From positions 62,001-126,000 of the forward strand of contig BDIU01000068.1 of the NCBI GenBank assembly GCA_002118135.1: 64,000 bases of DNA. Direction: 5' to 3'. The notes below the pieces were generated by a model. The model was not told where the DNA came from. It was given only the letters and a program-made list of their open reading frames with translations, and did not search any database. This DNA is from Trebouxia sp. TZW2008. Lineage: Eukaryota > Chlorophyta > Trebouxiophyceae > Trebouxiales > Trebouxiaceae. This document shows positions 46,538 through 58,500 of this stretch, in pieces. The translations under genes were made by a program, and so were the position numbers. The stretch's first letter is position 1. The number at the start of each line of letters is the position of its first letter.

Positions 46538-49500
46538 ATGCCTGAGGCTGACGACATGAGATCGTGTCATCAATCAGGCGGTGTCGAGGTCGTGAAACCC
46601 GCCGTAGACAAGCTCACGTATCGCTGCTTGAAGCTCGAGAATGGCCTGCGCATCATGCTTGTTAGTGATCCTGAAGCAGACAAGGCAGCAGCTGCGATGG
46701 ATGTGAGCAATCTTGTTATGCATATGCTTTCCAGCTTCTTCGACACAAATAGTCCGAGGGTGCAACGTCTCTTCGCACCGCTGTAGTGTATGTGATCGAC
46801 GTGTTAGGTCAACCGCTTTACACGCAAGCATGACATGCTCCTGATGCGATGCATACACCTTCCGCACACAGGTGCGCATAGGGAGCCTGGGCGACCCCGA
46901 TGACCTGCCGGGCTTGGCTCACTTCACAGAGCACATGCTGTTTTATGCAAGTGAGAAGTACCCTTTGGAAGATGAATACTCCAAGTTTGTGGTAAGCTTT
47001 GAGCACCCAGTCTTCTGCAGTCTCTTCGCACGTGTGCACAACTATAGACTGGACGCCATGCTCAAAGCCTCAGCACTGTGTTGTCAGGCCCCCTGATCAC
47101 TGGCAAATCCTATCGTACTACGCTGCACACAGCTGAACACACCAGCACATGTTCTAACCCATGATGCAAGTTTTGCAGCTGCATTGTGAGCAAATACGTG
47201 CTTGTGCAGTCAGAGAATGGTGGTTCAACAAATGCATATACCTCCTCTGAGAGCACCAACTACCATTTTGATGTGAACCATGATCACCTTGAGGGGGCTC
47301 TGGACCGTTTTGCCCAATTTTTCATCAGTCCTACAATCTCTGAAGACGGCGTGGAGCGTGAAGTCAATGCTGTGGACTCAGAGTACGTCTGCATCATGCA
47401 TTGCTCTTGGCTGTTGTTGCTGCATACCTTAGTCTGATGACCACAGCCAACTCCATGCGCGCTTTTATGCATGCCTTTATGCATGCCTGCTAGTTACTTG
47501 CTGCAGTGAGCAGGATAGCCAGCACAACATTTTGCCAAGAGTGTATGCATGGCTTGTGACATGGGAGACCTTGCCCAAACAGGCGCAGGCTTTCACGTGT
47601 GCGCACTTCCACCATGCTGTTGGTGTAACGCAATACCTGTAGATTAGGCATGCTTTCATGCGTGCCTGCTAGTTACTTGCTGCAGTAAGCAAGGTGTACA
47701 GCACAATAACCCACCAATAGTGCATGTGTGTCCTGTGATCTTGGAGGCCTTGCCCACACAGGCTTTGGCTTTTACGCGTGCGCGCTTTCACCATGCTGTG
47801 TTGGTGCAATCCCAAATGCAGTACCTATAGATCAGGCATGCAAGATGAAACTTATCATGCAATTGTGCTATTCCTTCACGCTGGGTGACCCCCTGTGAGG
47901 GCATAGTCCGGCCTTTTGAGCAACAAGCCGCCACTCTCGTTCAACACTAATGGCAACTTACCAGCGCAGTCTTGTAAGCAGCAAGCCACCACATAAGCAC
48001 CACTGATGGCATCTTGCCAGCGGACTGTTGGGAGCCTAGCACTTATCCGTATGCTGCATTGCAAGAGTTGCCTGTCGTGCTCAATCTACCATTCTTGATA
48101 TCATACATTTAGCTTGTGGCTACTGCAGGCATGGCAAGAATCTTAACTCAGATGGTTGGAAAGCTCTACAGCTATGGCGCCACACCTGCAACCCTAGCCA
48201 CCCCTGCCATAGGTTTGCCACCGGCAACAAGGACACCCTGCTGACCAAGCCTGCCTCGCAGGGCATTAACAGTCATCTCAGGGTGAGTCATGCACTTAGT
48301 CAGCTTGAGATGAATTGCAGTCCTTGAGCTGTGCGGCTCTTTCAGCTTTGGCGCTCATGCTTGGCCACATTTCACGCCTCATGGCGACTGATGTTGCCCT
48401 GACCTGTCTGTAGTTGTTGTGCGTGCGTGTGGACGCTCGGCATAGCTGCTTTTGCAAGACTCAGAGCTGTTGACGCTGTGCTTTTGCTGCAAAGCCCACC
48501 ATTGTGACCACCGGTCGAGCAGACCACAAGCAAGCCAATCAACAATCCCACACGCTAGTGCAACATCACATGCCCAAACAAGTTGCACAGTAGCAGGATC
48601 TCATGTTCATCTGTCATTGCATCATCCCTTGCATGTCAAGCAATTTCTGTTCAGGATGCAATTGACCAGCTGTGTCGCCATATCAGATTGTCTCAAATGC
48701 TGCTAGCAGATTTACGTAAAGCAGGCATGCACCCATCAGAAGGTGATGCTGGCCTGCAGCAAGGCTTATGCATGCTGCACACATTAGCTGCACAGTGTAC
48801 CGGCAGCCATGGCTGGACCTCGCTCATGTCACCAAATTGATGTCAAAACCAAATGTCAGCACCCTGTACACACCCATCACTGCTAACTAATCACACATGA
48901 GCGCAGTAGACAAAGCCTTGACACTGAAATGAAGTTCTCTCTGCGTGTGCTGCAGATGAAGGAGTTTTATCGCGCGCATTACTCTTCCAACATCATGTGC
49001 CTCAGTGTGTATGGTTCCCAGAGCCTTGATGAGTTGGAGACCCTGGTCAAGAGCATGTTTGCCGCCGTACCAAATGGACAGCTGCAGCCTTTCCACATCC
49101 CAGGTGACATAGTGACTGAGCAGCAGACAGCCAAGCTGTTAAAAGTGGTTCCTGAGAGAGATGGGCACCGCCTGGAGCTGCAGTGGGCTGTTCCCCCAGA
49201 AACCAAAGCCCACAAGGTCTTCCCGTGCAGTTATCTCAGGTCAGTTCAATGATTTGCCTTATGCGTAGTACAGCACATCTCCGCCATGTCTGTGGACAGA
49301 AAAATAAAGGTCTGAAACAAGTCTAATGCCTGAAAGAAATAGGCATTGCCTGGAGCTGCAGTGGGCCGTGCCTCCAGAAACCAAGGCCTACAGCGTCTTC
49401 CCTTGCAGTTACCTCAGGTCAGCTTTGTCAAGCGTCCAACACCTCATGCAAGCAATGCTCCCAAAAGTTGAAGAGCAGTGTGACATGCTGAGTGCTTATC

Positions 49501-52500
49501 AAAGCCGACTTGACTGATAAGCATGCTTTGTGGGCTGTGCCCCCAGAAACCAAGGCCTACAGAGTATCCCCATGCAGTTACCTCAGGTCAGCCATACAAC
49601 ATACTTGGCACCCAGCATCATATATCAATTGTGAGTCACTGGGATGTTCCCAGAGATCATGTGCTCTGTGATGAGTGGCGTATGTCATAGATGTACGCAA
49701 TGAGCATGAAGTGAGCCATGCCCCCAGAAACCAAGGCTTACCAAGTGTTCCCATGCAACTACCTCAAGTTGATAACAATAAAAAATTCTGTGATAGTAGC
49801 AGTCATACACAAAGCCAACACTGTGAAACTACTTGCATGTCCAGCACAGCAGTCCTTTATGGTGTTTGAGTGGACCATAACTCCAGAAACCAAGGCCAAC
49901 AAGGGCTTCCCATGCAGCTACCTGAGGTTGGCTGTTTTATTAACGTTTCTGAGACATGAGCAGTCCATACACAAAAGCCAACACTCCGCAACTGTCTGAA
50001 TGTCCAGCACAGCAGACCTGTATGATGATGTGATGAGTTATACCCCAGAAACCACAGCCTACAAAGCCTTTTAATGCAGCTATCTACGGTGTACCATTGC
50101 TTTGAAGTTTAGCTCAGCAGACTTGCTTGATGGTTCACAACGAGTCGGTCACCCGTAGAAAGCATGGCCTTCAATGTCTCACCATGCAACTACCTCAAGC
50201 CAGCTTCACAACAAAATGCATACCAGTCCTGTCAGGAGGGTGTTGCCCAGGAGCCCTGACATTGCTTGTCTTTGTGGGTACAGTCACCATCAGGGTGAGC
50301 GCAGTGTGTTTGCCCTGCTGATGAAGTTTTGCGACTGAGGCCCAAATGACTGCTTGGGATTGGTGGCCTTACACTCAAACTGCCATTGCCTGTATTGCTA
50401 TGCCCTGAGATTCTGTTGGCTGTGCCTGTAGTCACCTGCTGGGGTATGAGGGCGAGGACAGTGTGTTTGCCCTGCTGAACAAGCCAAGCTTCCTAACCCC
50501 ACCTGCACACTTGGAGTTCTGGATTTTGGCTGTCTTCTATTTGCATTTGTGAATTGCTGTGTCCTGAACTTTGCCTCTTGACTTGGCTTGCAGTCATCTG
50601 CTGGGGCATGAGGGTGAAGGCAGCGTGTTTGCCCTGCTGAAGAAACTGGGCTGGGCAACTTCCTTGTCAGCTGGGGAGTCTGGAGGCAGCCTCAGCACAC
50701 GTTCCATTTTCATGATGCACATTGAGCTCACAGATGCAGGCAAGCCTCTCATTGTATCTTGCAGCCACAGTGTGCCTTCCACGAGAGCTGTACCTTAGAT
50801 GAAATGACTTTTGTTTGTTGGTCACAGCATAGTCTGCAGCTCAGTTGGTAGCAACTCACCTGAGGTCTAAGGCTTGAGGGCATGTGAAAATGCAAGATGC
50901 AGTGCACGCTGTGTTTGTCTACATCAGCATGCCACAGGCGCCAGGAGGCATGATACAGAGGTTTGCGTACAGACTAAGCTAAACGCAATTCTCAAGATAT
51001 AGCTGTGTCTCTGCAGGACATGGAAGGATGCAAGATGTGGTGCATGCAGTGTCTGCCTGAATCAGCACAACACACAAGACATCAGTGCCTTGTAAAAACT
51101 TTGCACAAGAGATGAGCTGTGGTTGAAATTGTATGTTTGCAGGGCATGCAAGGATGCAGGATGTAGTGCATGCTGTCTTTGCCTACATCAGCATGCTGAA
51201 GGCGCCAGGCGGTGTCACTCAGCAAAGATTTGAGGAGAACAAAGCTCTCTCAGAGCTAAGATTCAGATTTGCTGACAAGAACAGCCCCTATAATCTCGTG
51301 GAAAAGCTGTCATCTGCCATGCAAACCTATGAAGACAGGTATGCTTAGCTATTTCTTGAAACAAAGTTTTTTGGCCGCTTTTGGGAACAGAACCTATTGT
51401 TCTGATGCCTCGTGGTATAAGCTCTTGTGGGTTACCACAGCTTTGAGTGTTTGCCTTCTGTCAAGCTTTGTTACAAGCCACAGAGAGCTGAGCCTGGCTG
51501 CTGTGGTGCATGCATGTGTTTCTGCATCCTCACAATCTTTCCTTCTCAAAGCGTGTTGCAATGCTTTGAAGTTGTAGGCAGCAGCCACAAGTTGAGTCAA
51601 GTTGCCGGTCAGAGCCAGAATCCAAGTTGCTCACCCAATGCTTGCACCTGACCATGCAATGAATTGCTGCTAGTGCTGCACGAAACGGCACAAAGCACTG
51701 TGACCCTGTCATTGAGGACCCGTCCATCAGCTGCATCCATGTGGCTGTTGTTCTTACCTCACAAGGTACGGCATGTAATGCTTGGACGTGACTGTGCAGG
51801 CATCTGTTGGCATTTCATAAAGTGCCTCAGGAGTATGATGAGAAAGCCATCAGAGCTACATCTCAGCCTTGACTGTGACTGCGCGGTGATTGGCTGCTGT
51901 CACTGGCATAGTGTGAGCACTGTCAGGCCATGTTTCAAGTCTCAAGTACAAATTGCAGCTGACATTTGCATCTGACCTTTGAGGGATCTGCTGCTAGCGC
52001 TGCATGTGCTTCAGGATCATGAGATGGCTATCACAGCTACATATCAGCCATAATTGTGACTGTGCAGTTATTGGCTGCTGTCACTGGCATAGTGTGAGCA
52101 CTGTCAGGCCATGTTTGAAGTCTCAAGTACAAATAGCAGCTGACACTCGCATCTGACCTTCCAGGGATCTGCTGCTAGCGCTTCACAATGTGCCTCAGGA
52201 GTATGCTGAGAGCGCCATCAAGGCAGTGCTGCAGGAGCTCACACCAGCCAATGTGCGCATCATGTGGTCATCCAAACTGTTTGAGGTAAATCCTCTTCTT
52301 CTTCAGCATGCAATGGCGTCACTGGTGTTTGATGACGCTGTGTGCAACACGTGTTTGTTCAAGCTTATCAGGTGGGCAATTTGTCTTGATATGCCTAGAC
52401 GCTGCAGGAGGTCATGCAGGCCACCGTGTGCATCATCTGGTCATTCAAACTGTTTGAGGTGAGCTCTTGTCCTTGAGCATTTTGCCTAATGACCGTGCTC

Positions 52501-55500
52501 TGACGCTGCAGTCAACGCATGCTGACCTGCACGTCACGCGGATAAGGATATTATGTTGAATGGATGCTCTTCTTCAAACATGCTGCTGTTTGGGCATGCT
52601 AATCTGTGCATCATGGGGGGCTTTTGGCTTCCTGAGGCAAGTGCTCTTTGTCAAATGACTCAAATGTTCCTGATAATCTGTGCTGTGATTGGTGTCATGT
52701 TTTACTCTACGCTTTCCAATGGTTGAAAGGCTCATGCATGCAGCACGTGACTATCCAAGCTTTCTTAGCTACAAGCCGTACCTCAGCGTGTCAACATGCT
52801 TGGGCACTGTTGCACGTATATGCTCAGCTGTGTATCGTGCCATCATCCCAAGTTTCCAAGTTGAAAGTCTGTTCTGAGATCCATGCTCAATGCTGCTACA
52901 CAATAATAGAGCTATCCTTGATACCCAGACGCGTGTTGCAAGACAAGACAGGCAGTGTGCCTTTGATAGAGTGAAGTCAACCTTATCCTCTGACAGGCTT
53001 ATCTGACGCCTTCGCTCAGCAAGGCTCAGCTCTGCCTTTCAATAGATGGTTGACTGTGCCCACTGAAAGTCAACTTTGCCTTTGGTCTGCCGCTGCCCTG
53101 GCACCCATATCACTGTGCACAGCATAAGCAGCTTGCGCTAACACTCTGCTTTGCCCTGCAATTCATGCTGACCAGACACTGTTGGTTGCTGGATAGTAGC
53201 AGCAATCACCAGTGCCCGTTTAGCACATGTTGCAGTGCAAGGCAGACAGTGCAGAGTACTATTACCAAACCCATTGTGGGTTTGAACAGCTTGCACAGTT
53301 GGTCACTGCAGCATCAGTCTCCAAGCCTACTTCCTAGCTGTCATGACGATTGCCTGGCACATGTGTTGCAGGGCAAGGCAGGCAGGGCAAGGCAGACAAT
53401 CCGGAGCCCTGTGACCAAATCTCTTACAGCCTGACCAGCTTGCCCGGAGATCAACAGCCGTACTGACAGCTGCTAAACACCAATGCCTGCTGACCAGAAC
53501 TCAACACGTGATGCAAGCCCAGACAAACTGCCAGACAAACAGTGTGGAGCTCTGATGTAGACCTGACTAGCATGTAGCTTGGCATGCCTTGCAGGGCGAG
53601 ACAGACATTGTGCAGCCCTAAGATCAAACCCCAATACAGCTTGAGCGCTTTTCACAGGCTGCTACCTAGCATTGATGACAAGTGCTTGCCTATGTGTTGC
53701 AGGGCAAGACAGACAGTGTTGAGCCCTGGTACTCAACGCCGTATAGCTTGACCACTTTGCCTGAGAGCCAGCAATGTGCTTGGGCCACAGCTTCAGATGA
53801 GCGTCTGTGTCTGCCTGAGTTGCCTCCTTACTTTCTAGCAATCTTGAGCACTGCTTGAACATTTGCATGTACTGCAGGGCAAGACAGACAGTGTGGAGCC
53901 CTGTTCCCAAACCCCTACAGCTTGACCAGCTTGCCTTGATAGATACTCAAGATACTCACTGACTTTCTAGAAGCAGTCTTTCAGTAAGACTGCTAGCTAC
54001 CATTGACGTCTACTGATCGGACTACATGCACTGCAGGGGAAGACAGACAGTGTAGAGCCCTGGTACTCAACCCTTACAGCTTGACTAGCTTGCCTGAAGG
54101 CCAGCAGTCAGCTTGGACCACAGCCTCAGATGAATGCATGTTCCTGCCTGAGCTCCACCTGTTCATACATATTGATTGCAGCCTGAACATTTGCGTGTGC
54201 TGCAGGGCAGAACTCACAGCGTGGAGCCCTTGTACCAAACCCTGTGTAGTCTGAGCAGCTTGCAAAAATGGTCACTGGATCATCCGCTCTAAAGCCTACT
54301 TTCTGGCTGTTATCACAAATGCCTGGCACATGTATTGCAGGGCAAGACAGACAGTGTAGAGCCCTGGTACTCAACCCCCTACAGCTTAACCAGCCTGCCT
54401 GAAAGCCAGTCATCTGCTTGGGCCACAGCTTCAGATGAGCGCCTGTTCCTGCCGGAGCTCAACCCATTTATCCCCAGCAACTTTGATCTCACACAGGTAA
54501 CATTTGTCTCTTCAGGGGCGATCTCTGTCCAAAGCTAGACCTATCGACTTTGTTGCCTCAAAGAGCTCCTCGTCAGCAGCATCTAGCATGTACCAAGTGC
54601 TTGACAAATGAGTACAACACTCTCAAGACCATGACAATATGCCACGCAAGCAGCGTACTTCCTCTGTCTGCGTGGGTGTAAGTGCCTGTCTGAGCTCAAA
54701 TGCCATTTCTGTTTGCACCCAATTTGTGACATCGCTATACAAATTGTGTGACGTTATGTGTGTGTTTTCAGTGCCAGGTCTCAGCATTAAGAATTGATTG
54801 TTTGATTGTTTGCCCATCTGAAGGGCCAAGAATCGTTCTTGCCTGCAGGAAGAGCAGCAAAAGCAGCCAGAAGTAATTGATGTAACGCTTTGGGTCAAAC
54901 AGCGGCATCAAGCCAACACCAGCTTTGATTCGCCCAAAGCAATCGTGTACATCACGTTCACCTGCCCAGAAGCATACGTCACAAACGGTGTTTTTGCTTG
55001 CAGGCAGAGCAGCAAAAGCAGCCAGAAGTGATCTCAGAAACGCCCTTTGGTCAAGCTATGGCACAGAATTAACACCAAGTTTGATCCATCGAAAGCCATC
55101 ATGTGCATGATGTTCACCTGTCCAGAAGCATACGTCACAAGCTGTTCTTCTGCCTGCAGGAGGCGCAGCAGAAGCAGCCAGAAGTGATTTCAGAGACACC
55201 CTTAGTCAAGCTATGGCACAGGGCAAACACAAACTTTGATTCGCCCAAAGCAATTGTGTACATGATGTTTACCTGCCCAGAGGCGTACGTCACACCTGAA
55301 GCCGCAACCCTGACTCGCCTGTTTGTCAAGCTTCTGGACGACCATTTCAACGAGGTTGCGTACCCTGCTACGCTGGCTGGCCTTCATTACGGCATGCTGA
55401 CTCATCCTGAGGGGTTCCTGATGTGGGTCAGTGGGTGAGTGATCCTTTGCAGTCAGCTTGTAGTCATGCTGTATTCATGAAGTTACTGTTTGTCGAGCTG

Positions 55501-58500
55501 TTGGCCAATGTGATGAAGTTGCGTACCCTGCTTTGCTGGCTGGCCTTCGTCACGTCATGCTGACTCATGCATAGTCATGATGCAATTGTTAGTCTCACTG
55601 CTTGATGACCTCTTCATTGGAGCCGCCTACCCTGGTATATAGCTGGCCTTCCTTATGGCATGCTGAACCATCCTGAGGGGTTCCTGATGTGGGTCAGTGG
55701 GTGAGTCATCCTTATGACTGACACATAGTCACTATGTAGCTGTTTGTCAAGCTTTTGGACAACCATTTCAATGAGGTCACATACCCTGCTACACTGGCTG
55801 GCCTTCATTGTGGCGTGCTGACTCATCCTGAGGGGTTCCTGATGTGGGTCAGTGGGTGAGTCATCCTATGTCAGGTTGTGGTCATGTTGTAGTCATCAAG
55901 CAACTGTCTCAAGCTGCTGGACAATCATTCCAATGAAGTTGCGCATTCTGCTACGCTGGCTGGCCTCAAAATGGTATGCCGACTCATCCTAAGGGCTTCC
56001 TCATGTGGGTCAGCAGGTCAGTCATGTTAAGTCATCATGCAGTCAGTGTTTGTCAAGCTGCTGGACGACCATTCCTGCAAAGCAAGTATATGTGCTTGTG
56101 CGAGTAGGTGCACGCACTGTGAAGATCCAATGCAGTTCACGTTGGTGTCTTCAGCCTCCCTTACTTACTTTCCTGACTTTGCTGTTTGCAGCCACCATTT
56201 CCGTCTCTCCTGACCTTACTGTTTGCAGCCTGCATCTAAATACTGCTGTTGATTTGAACAACAACAACCCAGCTAGTTTCACGATCATATCCATTTCACA
56301 ACCTCGCAATCAGCAAACATCATCATTTGTTGCCCACCTGGGTCGAATACTTTCCCTAACTGGGTAGAAAGAGTAACAACTGGAAAGCCTTAGACTTGTT
56401 ATTTCCTGACATTGGACGGGGTGCAGGTACAATCACAAGTTGATGAAGCTGGCAGAAGCTGTGCTCAGAGAGGTTGCAGACTTTCAAGTACAAGAAGACA
56501 GGTTCCAGGTTGGTGCTGCTTTCCACATGAGCCGCATGTTACAGCACCTCATACATGTACTGCAGTGCTGAGTTGCCTGTGCTGCCAAAGTGGTTCAAAC
56601 AAATGACCTGTTGCACATGCAGTCAGATTTGCACAATGAGTTGAACCTGCCTTACTCATGACACTTGCAATGGTAGCTGCTGCTTCTTCTTCTTCTCTTC
56701 TTCTTCTCTTCTTCTTCTCTTTTTCCCTCTTCTTCTTCCCTCTTCTTCTTCCCTCTGCTTCTTCTTCTTCTTGGTAGCATCAGCCCTCGTGCAAACTGAG
56801 ACCTTGACGTCATGACCTCACAGTGCAGAAACACTGTCAAACCACAATTGCCATTATGTCTATGCCACAAGCAACAGCCTCTGCTGCTTGTGGTACAGGT
56901 TCAGAAAGACGCTCTGCAGAGAGACTACAGCAACATCAAGTATGAGCAGCCCTACCAAACAGCGATGTACAACCAGTCTGTGCTGTTAGTTCTTGCTGAA
57001 TGTGGTACAGGTTCAGAAGGATGCGCTGCAGAGAGACTACAGCAACATCAAGTATGAGCAGCCCTACCAAACAGCGCTGTACAACCAGTCTGTGTTGTTT
57101 GAGGCCAAGAGATGGCACGTCAATAGCTATGAGGAAGCGCTTAGGAACTTGACTTCAGAGCACCTCAAGGTCAGCTTCACTTGTGTGTGTTCATGTCTCC
57201 TTTGTGATCATTTGCTGTCGTGATGAATGGTCATGATGTTCAAAGGTAATATTCACAGCTATAAGGAGGCGCTGGTGGGCTTGACTGTACAGCTCAAGGT
57301 CATACGCTTTTAGAATGCCTGTGAATCGTTGTTCTTAGGCAAGTACTGCTATTCTGCACACGCTCTAATTGGTGACGTTTGTGTACGTTTTGTATCGTTG
57401 TCATTGCTGTGTCAAGCTTGAGTCAGCAGGTGCATGAGACTCGCATGCACTAGAGTTGCTGGTTTTGATCAATCTGGCTTTCTGCTACTCACCGTATAAT
57501 TTTCTGCTGACCATGATGGTCACCTTCTCAAAGATAGTTGCATGTCACAAGCAAATGCATGTCAGCAATTGCATGCCACCGCCAGGCATCACGAAGTGAC
57601 TTGTAGACCATGGCATGTGCATGTAGCGCTTTGTGCCACAGCAGCAAATCTGTGTCACCACCTGCATCCAAAATTGACTGACATTGTGCAATCACTGCAA
57701 GGTCTTGGCATGTGCAGGACTTCATGCCACGGCCGCTACAGCGGTGCGAGATGGAGCACTATGTGACGTGCATTGCATCATCACTTCAGTGTTTTGGCAT
57801 GTGCATGCAGGATTTTATGCCACTGCTACAACACGTCCACGTCACCAAACGCATGCTCTTATAGACCCTGTAAGTCCTTGGCATCATCACTTCAATGTTG
57901 GCATGTGCATGCAGGACTTCATGCCACGTCTGCTACAGCGGTGCAGGGTGGAGTGCTATGCCACCGGCAACTATAGCAAGGCTGAAGCACTGCACCTGGG
58001 CCAGCATGTGCACCAACTCCTGCAGGTATGTGGGGACTTAAGCCACTGTTTTTCAGCTTCAAGTGTTTGTGACCATGTAATGGCAATGCTATCCGTATTG
58101 CGATGTTCAAAGATGGCTCACCTTACATATAAATTTCAACCTGAGTGGGTGGCCTGGCCCAAAAACACTACCATATTGCACTACCATAGTTCCCTACCAT
58201 AGTGCATGCAATGTGAATCCTGTTTTGGTTTAGGACAGTGTTAATGCATGCATGCTCCGTCATTAGACCTTTGAAGCCACACAGCAAGCCATTGCCAGCA
58301 CTGGAGAAGGCAAGATGAGCTACATATAGCCAAGAGAACCCCAGTCAACGAAGCGCCGCATTATCAAGCTTGAATCAGTCTAGCAAATTGAGAACATACA
58401 GTCAAGAAAATCCTAGACAATGATGCAAGCCAACCCATGTTCCATGTCTTGCAGGAGGAGCTTCATGTCAAGCCGCTTCTTTCCGCACAACGTGTCGACA

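Noticed and set aside
53225..54340. An array of separate short genes or a tandem paralogue cluster
   Set aside because: The units contain only one edge of a single IDE exon with intron sequence, lack starts and stops of their own, and decay with distance.
56652..56870. Glu/Lys/Arg-rich minus-strand open frame
   Set aside because: Translation of the (TTC)n tract; no evidence of a gene.
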